A DNA stretch of 64,000 nucleotides from Pseudomonas sp. TNT3 (GCF_010095445.2 NZ_WFGV02000023.1:27889-91888), one strand, 5' to 3'; numbered from the stretch's first letter, positions 15,468-24,965 are shown. Notes: a model not told the origin generated them from the sequence alone. Numbers and translations are program-made.

Positions 15468-17102
15468 CTACACCCGAAACTGCTTCAACAAGCTGTTCAG
15501 TTCGACACTCAACGCCTTCAACCGAACACTCGCCACGCTCGACTGTTCGGCCGCGAGTGCGGTGCTGTGGGACAAGCCGGCCGCCTGGGTCACGTTCTGA
15601 TTGATGTCTTCCACCACGTGCGCCTGCTGCAAGGTGGCGCTGGCAATTGAGGCATTGAGCCCGTTCAGGTTGCGTAACGCCTGACCAATCGCACTCAGAC
15701 TGGCTCCAGCAAGACCCGCCTGTTCGATGGTCAGTTGCGAAGCGCGGCTGCTGTCGCCGATCACTTTGACCGCCGCTTCCGAATGATTTTGCAGGCGCTC
15801 GATCATCGACTGAATCTCGGCCGTGGATTTTTGCGTGCGCTGAGCCAGCAGCCGCACCTCATCGGCGACCACTGCAAATCCGCGACCTTGCTCGCCCGCT
15901 CGCGCTGCCTCAATGGCCGCGTTGAGGGCCAGCAGGTTGGTCTGCTCGGCAATCGACCGGATCACCTCCAGCACCGAACCGATCTGCGTGCTTTCGGCCG
16001 CCAGGGTGCGTATCACTTCCACCGCCTGATCGATGGTGCCCGACAGCTTGTCGATCTGCTGCAGGCTGCTATCAATGTTGATCTGGCCTTGCTGTGCCTG
16101 GGACTCGGCATCGCGCATTTCGCTCGCGGCGTGTTCGGCGTTCTTGGCAACGTCCTGAACCCCATACGTCACTTCATTGATGGCGGTGGCCACCAGTTCC
16201 ATCTGCTGGGATTGCTGTTGACTGCGTTGTTGCGCCTGGGCGGCGTCGTTCCCCAGTTCACTGGAGGAGTCGCCCAAGGCGCTTGCAGAGACCTGCAACT
16301 GGCTGATCACCAGGCGCAGTTTGGCGGTAAACGCGTTGAAATGCCGCGCCAGTTGCGTGACCTCATCCTGGCCATGCGTGTCGAGGCTGCGGGTCAGGTC
16401 GCTCTCGCCGCTGGCGATATTGGCCATGGCGTTGACGGTTTCCTGCAACGGTCGAACGATGCTGCGTGCAATCAGCATCACCAGCGCCGCCATGATCAAT
16501 GCAATCAACACTCCCAACGCCAAGGCCTTCCAGACTTGTACGTAGAACTCGTCCTGCATGTCATCGATATAGATGCCTGAACCGATCACCCAGCCCCAGG
16601 GTTCGAACAACTTGACGTAGGAGGTCTTTTCCACTGGCTCGCTGGCACCCGGTTTAGGCCAGCGATAGTTGATGCTGCCGGCGCCCTTGGATTTAGCCAC
16701 GGCGACCATTTCATTAAACAATGCAAAACCGTCCGGATCGCGGATGGCGGCCAGGTTCTGTCCGTCGAGTTTCGGATTGGCCGGGTGCATGACCATGACC
16801 GGGGTCAGGTCGTTGATCCAGAAGTAATCGTTCTGGTCGTAACGCAGGCCCCGAACAGCCGTCAGCGCCTGTTTCTGCGCCGCGTCGCGGGTCAGCGTTC
16901 CGGCGGTTTCCAGCTCATGGTAATAGCTCAGGATCCCGCTGGCAGTCTGCACCACGTGCTGGGTCTTCTGCGCTTTGGCTTGGTACAGGTCTTCGTGAAT
17001 CTGCTTGAGCATCAACACGCCTAACGTCATCAACATCATGACGGCCACGATCAGGATCAGCCAAAGACGGCGGCTGATCGACATATTGCGCAAGCTGTTC
17101 AT
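15468..17102 (-). CDS. Methyl-accepting chemotaxis protein with single Cache domain
   Basis: A 544-residue chemoreceptor. TM1 is about residues 11-30, a periplasmic sCache_2 type domain spans about 33-190 (YHELETAGTLTRDAAQKQAL, DYFWINDLTPVMVMHP, GWVIGSGIYIDDM), TM2 is about 191-212, then HAMP, then a signalling domain with the hairpin tip RSIAEQTNLLALNAAIEAARAGEQGRGFAVVADEVRLLA. Ligands of sCache_2 receptors are often small carboxylates; the actual ligand cannot be read here. It signals to CheA at the pole. Monocistronic. Confidence 0.95.
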   Translation of the reverse strand: MNSLRNMSISRRLWLILIVAVMMLMTLGVLMLKQIHEDLYQAKAQKTQHVVQTASGILSYYHELETAGTLTRDAAQKQALTAVRGLRYDQNDYFWINDLTPVMVMHPANPKLDGQNLAAIRDPDGFALFNEMVAVAKSKGAGSINYRWPKPGASEPVEKTSYVKLFEPWGWVIGSGIYIDDMQDEFYVQVWKALALGVLIALIMAALVMLIARSIVRPLQETVNAMANIASGESDLTRSLDTHGQDEVTQLARHFNAFTAKLRLVISQLQVSASALGDSSSELGNDAAQAQQRSQQQSQQMELVATAINEVTYGVQDVAKNAEHAASEMRDAESQAQQGQINIDSSLQQIDKLSGTIDQAVEVIRTLAAESTQIGSVLEVIRSIAEQTNLLALNAAIEAARAGEQGRGFAVVADEVRLLAQRTQKSTAEIQSMIERLQNHSEAAVKVIGDSSRASQLTIEQAGLAGASLSAIGQALRNLNGLNASIASATLQQAHVVEDINQNVTQAAGLSHSTALAAEQSSVASVRLKALSVELNSLLKQFRV

Positions 17103-17391
17103 AACGCTGTCACTCCGGTTTTGTTCTTGTCATGAAGGATCGCCAGCATCCCGTCACGCTTGATGAGTCTTCTGTAGCGGCTCAAGCCCAATACTCGGCA
17201 GCGTAAAAGGGACTTGTCTGATAGGATTTCGGCCCCGCGCGGAAAAACCTGAATCCAGCTTGAATTTTCACGAGATTCTCACGGTTTCGTCTGGAGACTT
17301 TTGCGCGGGGTCAACAGCCAGGCTGATTGCAAAAACGTTCTGAAAAAATATTAACGGGGCATGCCCGCGTGCATCGCTTCTTGGGGGATTG

Positions 17392-18222
17392 ATGGATCTT
17401 TGGACCGCCTTTCAGGCATTGATACTTGGCGTTGTAGAAGGGCTGACGGAGTTTCTGCCCATTTCCAGTACCGGCCACCAGATTATTGTGGCCGACTTGC
17501 TCAACTTCGGTGGTGAGCGCGCCATGGCCTTCAACATCATTATTCAGCTCGGGGCAATCCTGGCGGTGGTGTGGGAGTTTCGCCGCAAGATCCTCGACGT
17601 GGTCATCGGGCTGCCGACCCAGCCCAGCGCTCGACGGTTTACCGCCAACCTGTTGATTGCGTTCATGCCGGCGGTGGTATTGGGCGTGATCTTCGCTGAC
17701 ATGATCAAAGAATATCTGTTCAACCCGATCACCGTGGCGACGGCACTGGTTATCGGCGGGGTCATCATGTTGTGGGCCGAGCGTCGCGAGCATGAAGTGC
17801 ACGCCGAGACGGTCGACGAGATCACCTGGAAAGACGCCTTGAAAGTCGGTTTTGCCCAGTGCCTGGCGATGATTCCGGGTACTTCGCGCTCCGGCTCGAC
17901 CATTATCGGTGGCTTGCTGTTCGGGCTTTCCCGCAAGACTGCGACGGAGTTCTCGTTCTTCCTGGCGATGCCGACCATGGTCGGTGCGGCCGTTTACTCG
18001 GGGTACAAATACCGGCACCTGTTCGTGCCTGCGGATTTCCCGGTGTTTGCCGTCGGCTTCGTCACTGCGTTCATCTTCGCGATGATTGCCGTGCGTGGCT
18101 TGCTCAAGTTCATCGCCAGCCACAGCTATGCGGTGTTCGCCTGGTATCGCATCGCATTCGGTCTGCTGATCCTCGCCACCTGGCAATTCGGCTGGGTTGA
18201 CTGGAGCGCAGCCAAGCCATGA
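17392..18222 (+). CDS. uppP: Undecaprenyl-diphosphate phosphatase UppP/BacA
   Basis: Integral membrane phosphatase, 276 residues, that recycles undecaprenyl pyrophosphate for cell-wall synthesis; its overexpression is linked to bacitracin resistance. The signature motifs are GVVEGLTEFLPISSTGHQ near the N-terminus and FAQCLAMIPGTSRSGSTIIGGLL in the second half. The ATG at 17392 follows a GGGGG Shine-Dalgarno by five bases and is preferred to the TTG one codon earlier. It overlaps the next gene by ATGA. Confidence 0.96.
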   Translation: MDLWTAFQALILGVVEGLTEFLPISSTGHQIIVADLLNFGGERAMAFNIIIQLGAILAVVWEFRRKILDVVIGLPTQPSARRFTANLLIAFMPAVVLGVIFADMIKEYLFNPITVATALVIGGVIMLWAERREHEVHAETVDEITWKDALKVGFAQCLAMIPGTSRSGSTIIGGLLFGLSRKTATEFSFFLAMPTMVGAAVYSGYKYRHLFVPADFPVFAVGFVTAFIFAMIAVRGLLKFIASHSYAVFAWYRIAFGLLILATWQFGWVDWSAAKP

Positions 18223-18647
18223 ATGACAGCAGCGCACGCAACCGCCCGGAAGGTAACTCTGGGGGCAAGATCCAGAACCTGCGGCTGAAATGGCTGGTGT
18301 TTGCGATCGTGTGCGCGCTGCCGTTGGTGGGCTCGCTGTCGATGTGGTTGCAGGGGATCTCGCTGATTCCCCTGTCGGCTTACGGGATCGTCAGCGTGCT
18401 GGCGTTCTTCCTTTATTGGAGCGACAAGCGCAAGGCGCGAACCGCCCGTTGGCGCACGCCCGAGAACGTCCTGCACGCGGTAGAGCTGGCAGGCGGTTGG
18501 CCGGGCGCTTTGGTGGCGCAGCAAGTGTTTCGCCACAAAACCCGCAAGATTTCCTATCAGGTCCTGTTCTGGGCCATCGTGTTGCTGCATCAGGTGTTCT
18601 GGATTGACCAGTTGTTCCTCGGCGCTCATGTGTTTGCGCTCTTCTAA
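18219..18647 (+). CDS. DUF1294 membrane protein
   Basis: A 142-residue inner-membrane protein with three to four hydrophobic segments (WLVFAIVCALPLVGSLSMW, LSAYGIVSVLAFFLYWSDKRKA, then ISYQVLFWAIVLLHQVFW). The conserved DUF1294 core is YWSDKRKA followed by RTPENVLHAVELAGGWPGALVAQQVFRHKTRKISYQ. It is translationally coupled to uppP (ATGA overlap). Function unknown; other DUF1294 proteins are fused to cold-shock or OB-fold domains, but this one has no such domain. Confidence 0.88.
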   Translation: MNDSSARNRPEGNSGGKIQNLRLKWLVFAIVCALPLVGSLSMWLQGISLIPLSAYGIVSVLAFFLYWSDKRKARTARWRTPENVLHAVELAGGWPGALVAQQVFRHKTRKISYQVLFWAIVLLHQVFWIDQLFLGAHVFALF

Positions 18648-18662
18648 GCGTAAGCGCGTGCA

Positions 18663-19022
18663 CTAAAGCAGCAGGCCGATCTGGGTGCGTTTGGGCAACT
18701 TGCTCACCACCAGTTGGTGGGAACGTTGCAGCAAGCCTTGCAGCTCATCGGCGCCCAGCGGGTAGGGCGTCTCCATGATGATCCATTGGGCCCGCGCCAG
18801 ATAAGGTGCCGGGTGTATGCCCGGTCGATCGCAGTGCCCCAGAAACAGATCTTTATCGACCTTGAAGGCCAGCGAGTCTCCTCTCAAGCCCTGCAGGGCA
18901 AACATCTTGTTTCCCGCAATCGAAAACACCCGCACGCCACCCCATTTGTAATCCTCCCGCGCACCGGGCAGGGCGAGGCAAAATCGTGCGACATCCTCTT
19001 CGCTCATCCGTCGAGCTTTCAT
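18663..19022 (-). CDS. MmcQ/YjbR family DNA-binding-like protein
   Basis: A 119-residue protein of the MmcQ/YjbR (double-wing) fold: FCLALPGAREDYKWGGVRVFSIAGNKMFAL, then SLAFKVD, then HPAPYLARAQWIIMETPYPLGADELQGLLQRSHQLVVSKL. The ATG at 19022 overlaps the LysR stop (ATGA), and the longer upstream frame is antisense to nothing meaningful, so this start is chosen. Biochemical function of the family is poorly known; nucleic-acid binding has been proposed from structure. Confidence 0.88.
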   Translation of the reverse strand: MKARRMSEEDVARFCLALPGAREDYKWGGVRVFSIAGNKMFALQGLRGDSLAFKVDKDLFLGHCDRPGIHPAPYLARAQWIIMETPYPLGADELQGLLQRSHQLVVSKLPKRTQIGLLL

Positions 19023-19927
19023 ATCAGTCGGTCCCCACACGCGTCGAATGATTCGATCAAATGGTCCATCCAGGCGCGAACGGCCGGCATTACGCCGCGT
19101 CGATGAGGGTAGACCGCCTGTAGCCAGCCGCCAGGCAGCGACCAGCCCGGCAACAGTCGAACCAGCGAGCCCTCTTTGAGTTCCTGTTCGCAAAACATCA
19201 TCGGTAGCAGGGTAAAACCCTGGCCGGCGAGGGTGCAAACCTTGCGCACGATGAAATCATCGATGCCCAGGCGCGGTTCCAGGGTGAGTTCGTGGCTTTT
19301 ACCATGCTCGTCAAGCAGTCGAATATGCATCATTCGGTCGGCTTCGATGGCGCCCAGGACTGGCAGGCTTTTAAGATCGTCAGGGTGGCTGATCTCACGT
19401 CCCATCAGGAACTCAGGGCTGGCCACCAGCACCGTTTGCGCCTGGCGCAGACGGCGGGTGACCAGCTGCGGGTCTTCATCGCCCAGTTCGCGCACGCGCA
19501 ACGCCACGTCGATGCCTTCGGTCACCAGGTCGACGCGGCGGTTCAGCAGCATGACTTCGAGCTGCACCTGTGGAAATCGCTCAAGGAAGCTACTGATCAC
19601 CCCCGGAAGGATTTCGTGCGCCAGGCCGACCGGGCAAGACACTCGCAGGCGTCCGCGAGGTTCACTGGACATACTGGCCACGGCTTCGTCGGCCATTTCG
19701 GCCTCCAGCAACATCGCCTGACAGTGGCGCAAGTAGCGTTCACCCACGGCGGTCAGATTGAGCTGGCGGGTGGTGCGTTGCAGCAATCGCGCGCCCAGGC
19801 GTTCTTCCAGTTCGGCAATGCGTCGTGATAACCGCGACTTGGGAATCCCCAGCAAACGTCCCGCAGCGGCGAAGCCACCGGCTTCGACCACTTTGGCAAA
19901 ATAGTAGAGATCGTTGAGGTCTTGCAT
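19019..19927 (-). CDS. LysR-family transcriptional regulator, divergent from azoR
   Basis: A 302-residue regulator with an N-terminal winged HTH (LNDLYYFAKVVEAGGFAAAGRLLGIPKSRLSRRIAELEERLGARLLQR) and a LysR substrate-binding domain starting near residue 90 (RGRLRVSCPVGLAHEILPG). The N-terminus belongs to the CrgA/AaeR-like group. It is transcribed away from azoR, with 129 bases between them, and probably regulates it. The chosen ATG at 19927 begins MQDLNDLYYF; an earlier ATG at 19969 lies within the likely operator. Confidence 0.92.
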   Translation of the reverse strand: MQDLNDLYYFAKVVEAGGFAAAGRLLGIPKSRLSRRIAELEERLGARLLQRTTRQLNLTAVGERYLRHCQAMLLEAEMADEAVASMSSEPRGRLRVSCPVGLAHEILPGVISSFLERFPQVQLEVMLLNRRVDLVTEGIDVALRVRELGDEDPQLVTRRLRQAQTVLVASPEFLMGREISHPDDLKSLPVLGAIEADRMMHIRLLDEHGKSHELTLEPRLGIDDFIVRKVCTLAGQGFTLLPMMFCEQELKEGSLVRLLPGWSLPGGWLQAVYPHRRGVMPAVRAWMDHLIESFDACGDRLI

Positions 19928-19956
19928 GGCGATATCCGATTGTTCTATCAGTGAGA

Positions 19957-19974
19957 CGAATAATCGCATTATCG
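19957..19974. promoter_or_regulatory. Candidate LysR operator between regulator and azoR
   Basis: ATAAT-CGC-ATTAT (19960-19972) is a perfect inverted repeat with 5-base arms, located about 85 bases before the azoR start and 33 bases before the LysR start. Its position and symmetry suit a LysR-family binding site, but the T-N11-A spacing is not exact, so this is tentative. Confidence 0.45.
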
Positions 19975-20056
19975 ACGACTACTCGGCTATTGGTTTCATC
20001 GGTAGGATTCTCTCCATCAGGTCGCCCTTGGCGATCCTCACCTTGGAGATCTTCTT

Positions 20057-20668
20057 ATGAAACTTTTGCATATCGATTCGAGCATTCTGGGTGACAACTC
20101 GGCTTCCCGTCAGTTGAGCAGCGAAGTCGTGAAGGCCTGGCAAGTAGCCGATTCCAGCGCCGTGGTGACCTACCGTGACCTGGCCGCTGATGCCATCAGC
20201 CATTTTTCTTCCACCACGCTGGTTGCCGCCGGTACGACTGCCGAACTGCGCAACGCCGCACAACAGCACGAAGCTGACCTGAGCGCGCAGACGCTGGCTG
20301 AATTCCTCGCCGCCGACGCTGTGGTGGTTGCTGCACCGATGTACAACTTCACGATTCCGACCCAACTGAAGGCCTGGATCGACCGCATCGCAGTTGCCGG
20401 CCAGACCTTTCGCTACACCGAAGCCGGTCCTGAAGGTCTTTGTGGCGGCAAGAAACTGGTCATCGTCTCGACAGCCGGTGGTTTACACGCCGGTCAAGCG
20501 AGCGGTGTGGCTCACGAAGAATACTTGAAGCTGCTGTTCGGCTTCCTCGGCATCACCGATATCGAGTTCGTCCGTGCCGAAGGCCTGGCCTATGGTGACG
20601 AAATGCGCACCAAAGCGATGAACGATGCACACGCGCACATCAGCGAGCAGTTGTTCGCGGCCGCGTAA
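20057..20668 (+). CDS. azoR: FMN-dependent NADH-azoreductase
   Basis: A 203-residue flavodoxin-like quinone/azo reductase that transfers electrons from NAD(P)H to azo compounds and quinones as a cytoplasmic homodimer. The N-terminal FMN phosphate site is LLHIDSSILGDNSASRQLS, the isoalloxazine-binding segment is VVVAAPMYNFTIPTQLKAWIDRI, and a further FMN contact is IVSTAGG. Start ATG at 20057 has TTGGAGATC upstream. The divergent LysR gene is the likely regulator. Confidence 0.95.
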   Translation: MKLLHIDSSILGDNSASRQLSSEVVKAWQVADSSAVVTYRDLAADAISHFSSTTLVAAGTTAELRNAAQQHEADLSAQTLAEFLAADAVVVAAPMYNFTIPTQLKAWIDRIAVAGQTFRYTEAGPEGLCGGKKLVIVSTAGGLHAGQASGVAHEEYLKLLFGFLGITDIEFVRAEGLAYGDEMRTKAMNDAHAHISEQLFAAA

Positions 20669-20845
20669 GGCTTGCGTAAAGACGCCAAAACAGCTTGAGG
20701 CAACACCCTGAAAACTCTGTATTCTGGTAGCGCAAGCTCCAGGTGCGGAGTTTTTTGTTTCTGGCTATGTCGGGTAATTATCGGACATGGCCCGGCTTAT
20801 GCACTTAAGCAGTATCGTCTTTGATCAAGTAACAGGTGGCGTTCC

Positions 20846-21883
20846 ATGGTGCGTCTTTGTGCAACATTACTGATCTGCCTGTTCAGCAGCCTGAATTCAG
20901 TGCACGCCGCGCCTGCGCCTCATCCCCACTGGAGCGTCGGCTTCCACGAGATGAGTTTTCTCGATCCGCTGGACCTGCAACCCATGCGGGCCATTGCGTT
21001 CTATCCCTCCAGCGACAAGGAGCACACCAGCAAGCTTGAGGGCTACAGCGTCGAAGCAGGCGAAGATACGCGGGTCGCCATTGGCCGTTTCCCGATGCTG
21101 ATGCTTTCCCACGGTAATACGGGCACTCCGCTGGCCTTGCATGACCTCATGACTTCATTGGCGCGCAAGGGTTTTGTGGTGGTGGCAGTGATCCATCCCG
21201 GTGACAACTCCAAAGATCACAGCCGCCTGGGCACGTTGAGTAACCTTTATGGCCGGCCGATCCAGATATCCGAAGCGATCACCGCAACCCTCGGCGATCC
21301 CATGCTGGCGCCGTTCGTCAATGCCGATCAGGTGGGTGTAATTGGCTATTCGGCGGGCGGCGAGACAGCGTTGATCCTCTCCGGTGCAACCCCTGATCTG
21401 GATCGCCTGCGCCGTTATTGCCAGGAACGTCCGGAGGATCGCGATGCCTGCAACACCAAGGGCGAACTGATTGTTGATCGTGACGATTTGCAACCGGTAG
21501 CCGATCCCCGTGTGCATGCCTTGCTGCTGATGGCGCCACTGAGCCTCAAGTTCGGTCGCCATACCCTGGCCGATGTGCACGTGCCGGTGCTGCTTTACAG
21601 CGGTGACGGCGACAAACTGGTGGCCTTCGACAAAAATGCCGCAGCGCTGGCGCGCAAACTGCCCATTGCGCCGGACTTCAAGTTGCTGGCAGGGGCAGGG
21701 CACTTCGTGTTCATGGCGCCCTGCAATGAAGAACAGATCAAGGCCATGCCGGCACTGTGTACCGATGCTGATGGCGTGGATCGTGAGGACATTCACCGCA
21801 ACATGATTTCCGAGGCGGGGCGGTTCTTCTCCCATGCGCTGGGCAAATCGACCCGTGCCGGTATGCAAACTGCCGATCAATAA
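20846..21883 (+). CDS. Secreted alpha/beta hydrolase (dienelactone hydrolase/PAF-acetylhydrolase-like)
   Basis: A 345-residue protein with a signal peptide (about 1-21, ending VHAAP), so periplasmic. The alpha/beta-hydrolase signatures are the oxyanion segment LMLSHGNTG near 91, the nucleophile elbow GYSAGGE near 169, an acidic residue in SGDGDKLVAFD near 253, and the catalytic His in AGAGHFVFMAPC near 285. Three or four Cys in the C-terminal half could form disulphides. The substrate is unknown. Monocistronic, followed by a convergent MFS gene. Confidence 0.88.
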   Translation: MVRLCATLLICLFSSLNSVHAAPAPHPHWSVGFHEMSFLDPLDLQPMRAIAFYPSSDKEHTSKLEGYSVEAGEDTRVAIGRFPMLMLSHGNTGTPLALHDLMTSLARKGFVVVAVIHPGDNSKDHSRLGTLSNLYGRPIQISEAITATLGDPMLAPFVNADQVGVIGYSAGGETALILSGATPDLDRLRRYCQERPEDRDACNTKGELIVDRDDLQPVADPRVHALLLMAPLSLKFGRHTLADVHVPVLLYSGDGDKLVAFDKNAAALARKLPIAPDFKLLAGAGHFVFMAPCNEEQIKAMPALCTDADGVDREDIHRNMISEAGRFFSHALGKSTRAGMQTADQ

Positions 21884-21972
21884 GCGACCACGGCCCGCAT
21901 GACTTTGTACCGAAGAAACTGTAGGTTTTGGGTCAAGCAAATTAATGCGCAGCGTTTCAGTATGAGTGTCAA

Positions 21973-23160
21973 TCAGGCCATCGCGCGGCGTTTCAACAGG
22001 AGCGTCAAGCCCAGACCGGTCACCGACAGCAATGCGGCGGTAAAGAAAATCCACGAATAGCCCAGATTCAACGCCACCGCCCCCATCAGCGGCCCGGCAA
22101 TCGCCAGTGCCAGATCAAAAAACACCGCATACGCACTCAGCCCCGCACCGCGACTGGTGTTCGGCACCTGCTTGATCGCCTCCACGCCCAGCGCCGGGTA
22201 CACCAGCGACAGGCCGAACCCGGTCAAACCGGCGCCTAACAGGGCATAACCGGTTGAGGGGGCCAGCCACAGCAGCGTCAGACCCGCCGTTTCGATGCAC
22301 ATGCAGGCAATCGCCGAGGTGAACCCACCAAAACGGTTGATGCTCGAAATAAACAGTATCCGCGCCAGAATGAAACAGACACCAAACACGGTCAGGCAAT
22401 ACGCCGCACCGGCCCAGCCTCGGTTAACGTAATACAGGGCAATAAAGGTCGTCAGCGTGCCGTATCCGATGGACGCCAGGCTCAGGCTCGCACCGTACGG
22501 CGCAATTCGCCCGAAGACTGCCCAAAACGGCAGACGCTCGCCACGAATGACTGGCACAGAAGGTTTGTTGCGAATCAGCAACAGTGCGCCCGCGGCCATT
22601 AACGACAAGGCGATCCCCAGGCTGGCGAACCCCAGCTCGCTGACCATCACCACGCCCAGCGGTGCGCCAATGGCGATGGCGCCATAGGACGCGATTCCGT
22701 TCCAGGAAATCGAACGCGCGGTGTGTTCCGCGCCGACCTGTCCCATGCACCAGCTGATGGTGCCGACGCCGATCAAGCCTTGAGCGATACCCAGCAACAA
22801 ACGACCGACGATCAGGATCAGCAGGCTCAGGAGCGGCATGCTTTGCAGCAGCGTTGACAGCAGGGTCAGCGCGCCGCTCAACACAATCCCCGACAAGCCG
22901 TAGACGATCGCCCGTTTGGTGCCGACGGTGTCCGACATGCGCCCGGCCATGGGCCGGCTGAGGAGGGTGGCGAGGTATTGGCAACCGATGGTCAACCCCG
23001 CCACGATGGCGCTGAACCCCAGTTGATCGTGGACATAACCGGGCAACACCGCGATCGGTAGGCCGATGCAGAGGAATGCAATAAAGGTATAGAAAACGAT
23101 AGAGACGATCTGCAGGGTGATCGCCATGGAGCTTTGTGGTGGCAGTTGCTGCACAGACAT
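21973..23160 (-). CDS. MFS transporter, YhhS-like
   Basis: A 395-residue 12-helix major facilitator. The N-terminal half has the MFS loop motif RPMAGRMSDTVGTKRAI between TM2 and TM3, preceded by GLPIAVLPGYVHDQLGFSAIVAGL, which resembles the YhhS/UPF0226 group. The substrate is unknown; relatives have been associated with sugar or glyphosate efflux, which cannot be transferred here. It starts at an ATG at 23160 and is separated from ybiT by a REP element and terminator. Confidence 0.87.
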   Translation of the reverse strand: MSVQQLPPQSSMAITLQIVSIVFYTFIAFLCIGLPIAVLPGYVHDQLGFSAIVAGLTIGCQYLATLLSRPMAGRMSDTVGTKRAIVYGLSGIVLSGALTLLSTLLQSMPLLSLLILIVGRLLLGIAQGLIGVGTISWCMGQVGAEHTARSISWNGIASYGAIAIGAPLGVVMVSELGFASLGIALSLMAAGALLLIRNKPSVPVIRGERLPFWAVFGRIAPYGASLSLASIGYGTLTTFIALYYVNRGWAGAAYCLTVFGVCFILARILFISSINRFGGFTSAIACMCIETAGLTLLWLAPSTGYALLGAGLTGFGLSLVYPALGVEAIKQVPNTSRGAGLSAYAVFFDLALAIAGPLMGAVALNLGYSWIFFTAALLSVTGLGLTLLLKRRAMA

Positions 23161-23238
23161 GAGGTCTCGTTCGCGGGCGGCGGTGGGAGAACTGCATCAT
23201 GGCGCGGGCGGAAAATAAAAGAAAGCAGGCTAACGAAA

Positions 23239-23320
23239 ATCAAAAGATCGCAGCCTTCGGCAGCTCCTACCCTGAGATGCGTACCCTGCAGGAGCTGCCG
23301 AAGGCTGCGATCTTTTGATC
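23239..23320. repeat. REP-type palindrome, GGAGCTGCCGAAGGCTGCGATC family
   Basis: Arms ATCAAAAGATCGCAGCCTTCGG-CAGCTCCTA and its complement surround a 25-base centre. It is the least diverged of the four members in this window and directly precedes the ybiT terminator. Confidence 0.88.
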
Positions 23321-23330
23321 TTCAGGCAAT

Positions 23331-23362
23331 AAAAAGCCCCGTCACATGGACAGGGCTTTTTA
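23331..23362 (-). terminator. Rho-independent terminator of ybiT
   Basis: Minus-strand transcript AAAAAGCCCTGTC-CATG-TGACGGGGCTTTTTA: a GC-rich stem with an A-run before and a U-run after, 14 bases beyond the ybiT stop. The symmetric A/U flanks suggest it can act in both directions. Confidence 0.88.
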
Positions 23363-23375
23363 GGCTGGCAGTCGC

Positions 23376-24965
23376 TTAAAACACAACACCCTGGCTACGC
23401 AGGTAGTCGTCATACGTCCCGCTGAAGTCGATCACGCCGCTCGGGCTCAACTCGATGATGCGGGTGGCCAGGGACGATACGAACTCACGGTCGTGGCTGA
23501 CGAAGATCAGCGTGCCCGGGTAGTTCTCCAGCGCCAGGTTCAGTGCCTCGATGGATTCCATGTCCAAGTGGTTGGTCGGTTCATCCATGATCAGCACGTT
23601 CGGCTTTTGCAGGATCAGCTTGCCGAACAGCATGCGACCTTGTTCACCACCGGAGATCACTTTGACCGACTTGAGGATCTCGTCGTTGGAGAACAGCATG
23701 CGACCGAGGGTGCCACGAACGATTTGCTCGCCGCCCTGGGTCCATTGGCCCATCCAGTCGAACAGGTTGCAGTCGTCTTCGAAGTCGTGTGCGTGGTCCT
23801 GGGCGTAGTAGCCCAGTTCCGCGGCGTCGGTCCACTTCACGGTGCCGGCATCCGGGGTCAGTTCGTTGACCAGGGTGCGCAGCAGGGTGGTTTTACCGAT
23901 ACCGTTCGGGCCGATGATCGCCACGCGCTCGCCCGCTTCAACCTGGAAGCTGAAATCCTTGAACAGCGGCTTGCCGTCGAAGCCTTTGGCCATGCGCTCG
24001 ACGATGACCGCCTGACGGTGCAGCTTCTTGGTTTGTTCGAAACGGATGAACGGGCTCACACGGCTCGAAGGCTTGACCTCGGCCAACTGGATCTTGTCGA
24101 TCGCCTTGGCGCGGGAGGTCGCTTGCTTGGCTTTCGAGGCGTTGGCCGAGAAACGGCTGACGAACGATTGCAGTTCCGAAATCTGTGCTTTCTTCTTGGC
24201 GTTGTCCGACAGCAATTGCTCGCGGGACTGAGTCGCCACGGTCATGTACTCGTCGTAGTTGCCCGGGAACAGACGCAGCTCGCCGTAATCCAGGTCAGCC
24301 ATGTGGGTGCACACGCTGTTCAGGAAGTGACGGTCGTGGGAGATGATGATCATCAGGCTGGAGCGCTGGGTCAGGATGTTTTCCAGCCAGCGGATGGTGT
24401 TGATGTCCAGGTGGTTGGTCGGTTCGTCGAGCAACAGCACTTCAGGATCGGAGAACAGTGCCTGAGCCAGCAATACGCGCAGTTTCCAGCCAGGAGACAC
24501 TTCGCTCATCGGGCCGAAGTGCTGCTCGATGCCGATACCCAGGCCCAGCAGCAGTTCACCGGCACGGGATTCGGCGGTGTAGCCGTCCATTTCGGCGAAC
24601 TCGGTTTCAAGCTCAGCTACGGCCATGCCGTCTTCTTCGGTCATTTCCGGCAGCGAGTAGATGCGGTCGCGCTCGGCCTTCACCTTCCACAGCTCTTCGT
24701 GACCCATGATCACGGTGTCGATCACGGTGAATTCTTCGTAGGCGAACTGGTCCTGGCGCAATTTACCCAGACGCACGTTCGGCTCGAGCATGACCTGGCC
24801 ACCGGATGGCTCGAGATCGCCACCGAGGATTTTCATGAAGGTCGACTTGCCGCAACCGTTGGCGCCGATCAGGCCGTAACGGTTGCCCGCGCCGAATTTG
24901 ACCGAAACGTTTTCGAATAGCGGCTTGGCGCCGAACTGCATCGTGATGTTAGCTGTAGAGATCAA
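23376..24965 (-). CDS. ybiT: ABC-F ATPase YbiT
   Basis: A 529-residue cytoplasmic ABC-F protein with two nucleotide-binding domains and no membrane part; ABC-F proteins act on the ribosome E site. NBD1 has Walker A IGANGCGKS and Walker B EVLLLDEPTNHLD, with a degenerate signature (EVSPGWKLRVLLAQ). The inter-domain linker is charged (AKKKAQISELQSFVSRFSANASKAKQ in part). NBD2 has IGPNGIGKT, the signature ISGGEQGRML and NVLIMDEPTNHLD. Length and N-terminus (MISTANITMQFG) match E. coli YbiT. The start is TTG at 24965, with AGGAAAAACC before it; no ATG fits the conserved N-terminus. Confidence 0.95.
   Translation of the reverse strand: MISTANITMQFGAKPLFENVSVKFGAGNRYGLIGANGCGKSTFMKILGGDLEPSGGQVMLEPNVRLGKLRQDQFAYEEFTVIDTVIMGHEELWKVKAERDRIYSLPEMTEEDGMAVAELETEFAEMDGYTAESRAGELLLGLGIGIEQHFGPMSEVSPGWKLRVLLAQALFSDPEVLLLDEPTNHLDINTIRWLENILTQRSSLMIIISHDRHFLNSVCTHMADLDYGELRLFPGNYDEYMTVATQSREQLLSDNAKKKAQISELQSFVSRFSANASKAKQATSRAKAIDKIQLAEVKPSSRVSPFIRFEQTKKLHRQAVIVERMAKGFDGKPLFKDFSFQVEAGERVAIIGPNGIGKTTLLRTLVNELTPDAGTVKWTDAAELGYYAQDHAHDFEDDCNLFDWMGQWTQGGEQIVRGTLGRMLFSNDEILKSVKVISGGEQGRMLFGKLILQKPNVLIMDEPTNHLDMESIEALNLALENYPGTLIFVSHDREFVSSLATRIIELSPSGVIDFSGTYDDYLRSQGVVF

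Noticed and set aside
17140..17220. Sigma-28 (FliA) promoter for the chemoreceptor gene
   Set aside because: A GCCGAGTA similar to the -10 GCCGATAA is present, but no TAAA -35 at the right distance was found.
17311..18237. 308-codon minus-strand open frame
   Set aside because: Antisense to uppP, which has both signature motifs.
23493..24920. 475-codon plus-strand open frame
   Set aside because: Antisense to ybiT, whose Walker motifs are unmistakable; a high-GC shadow frame.
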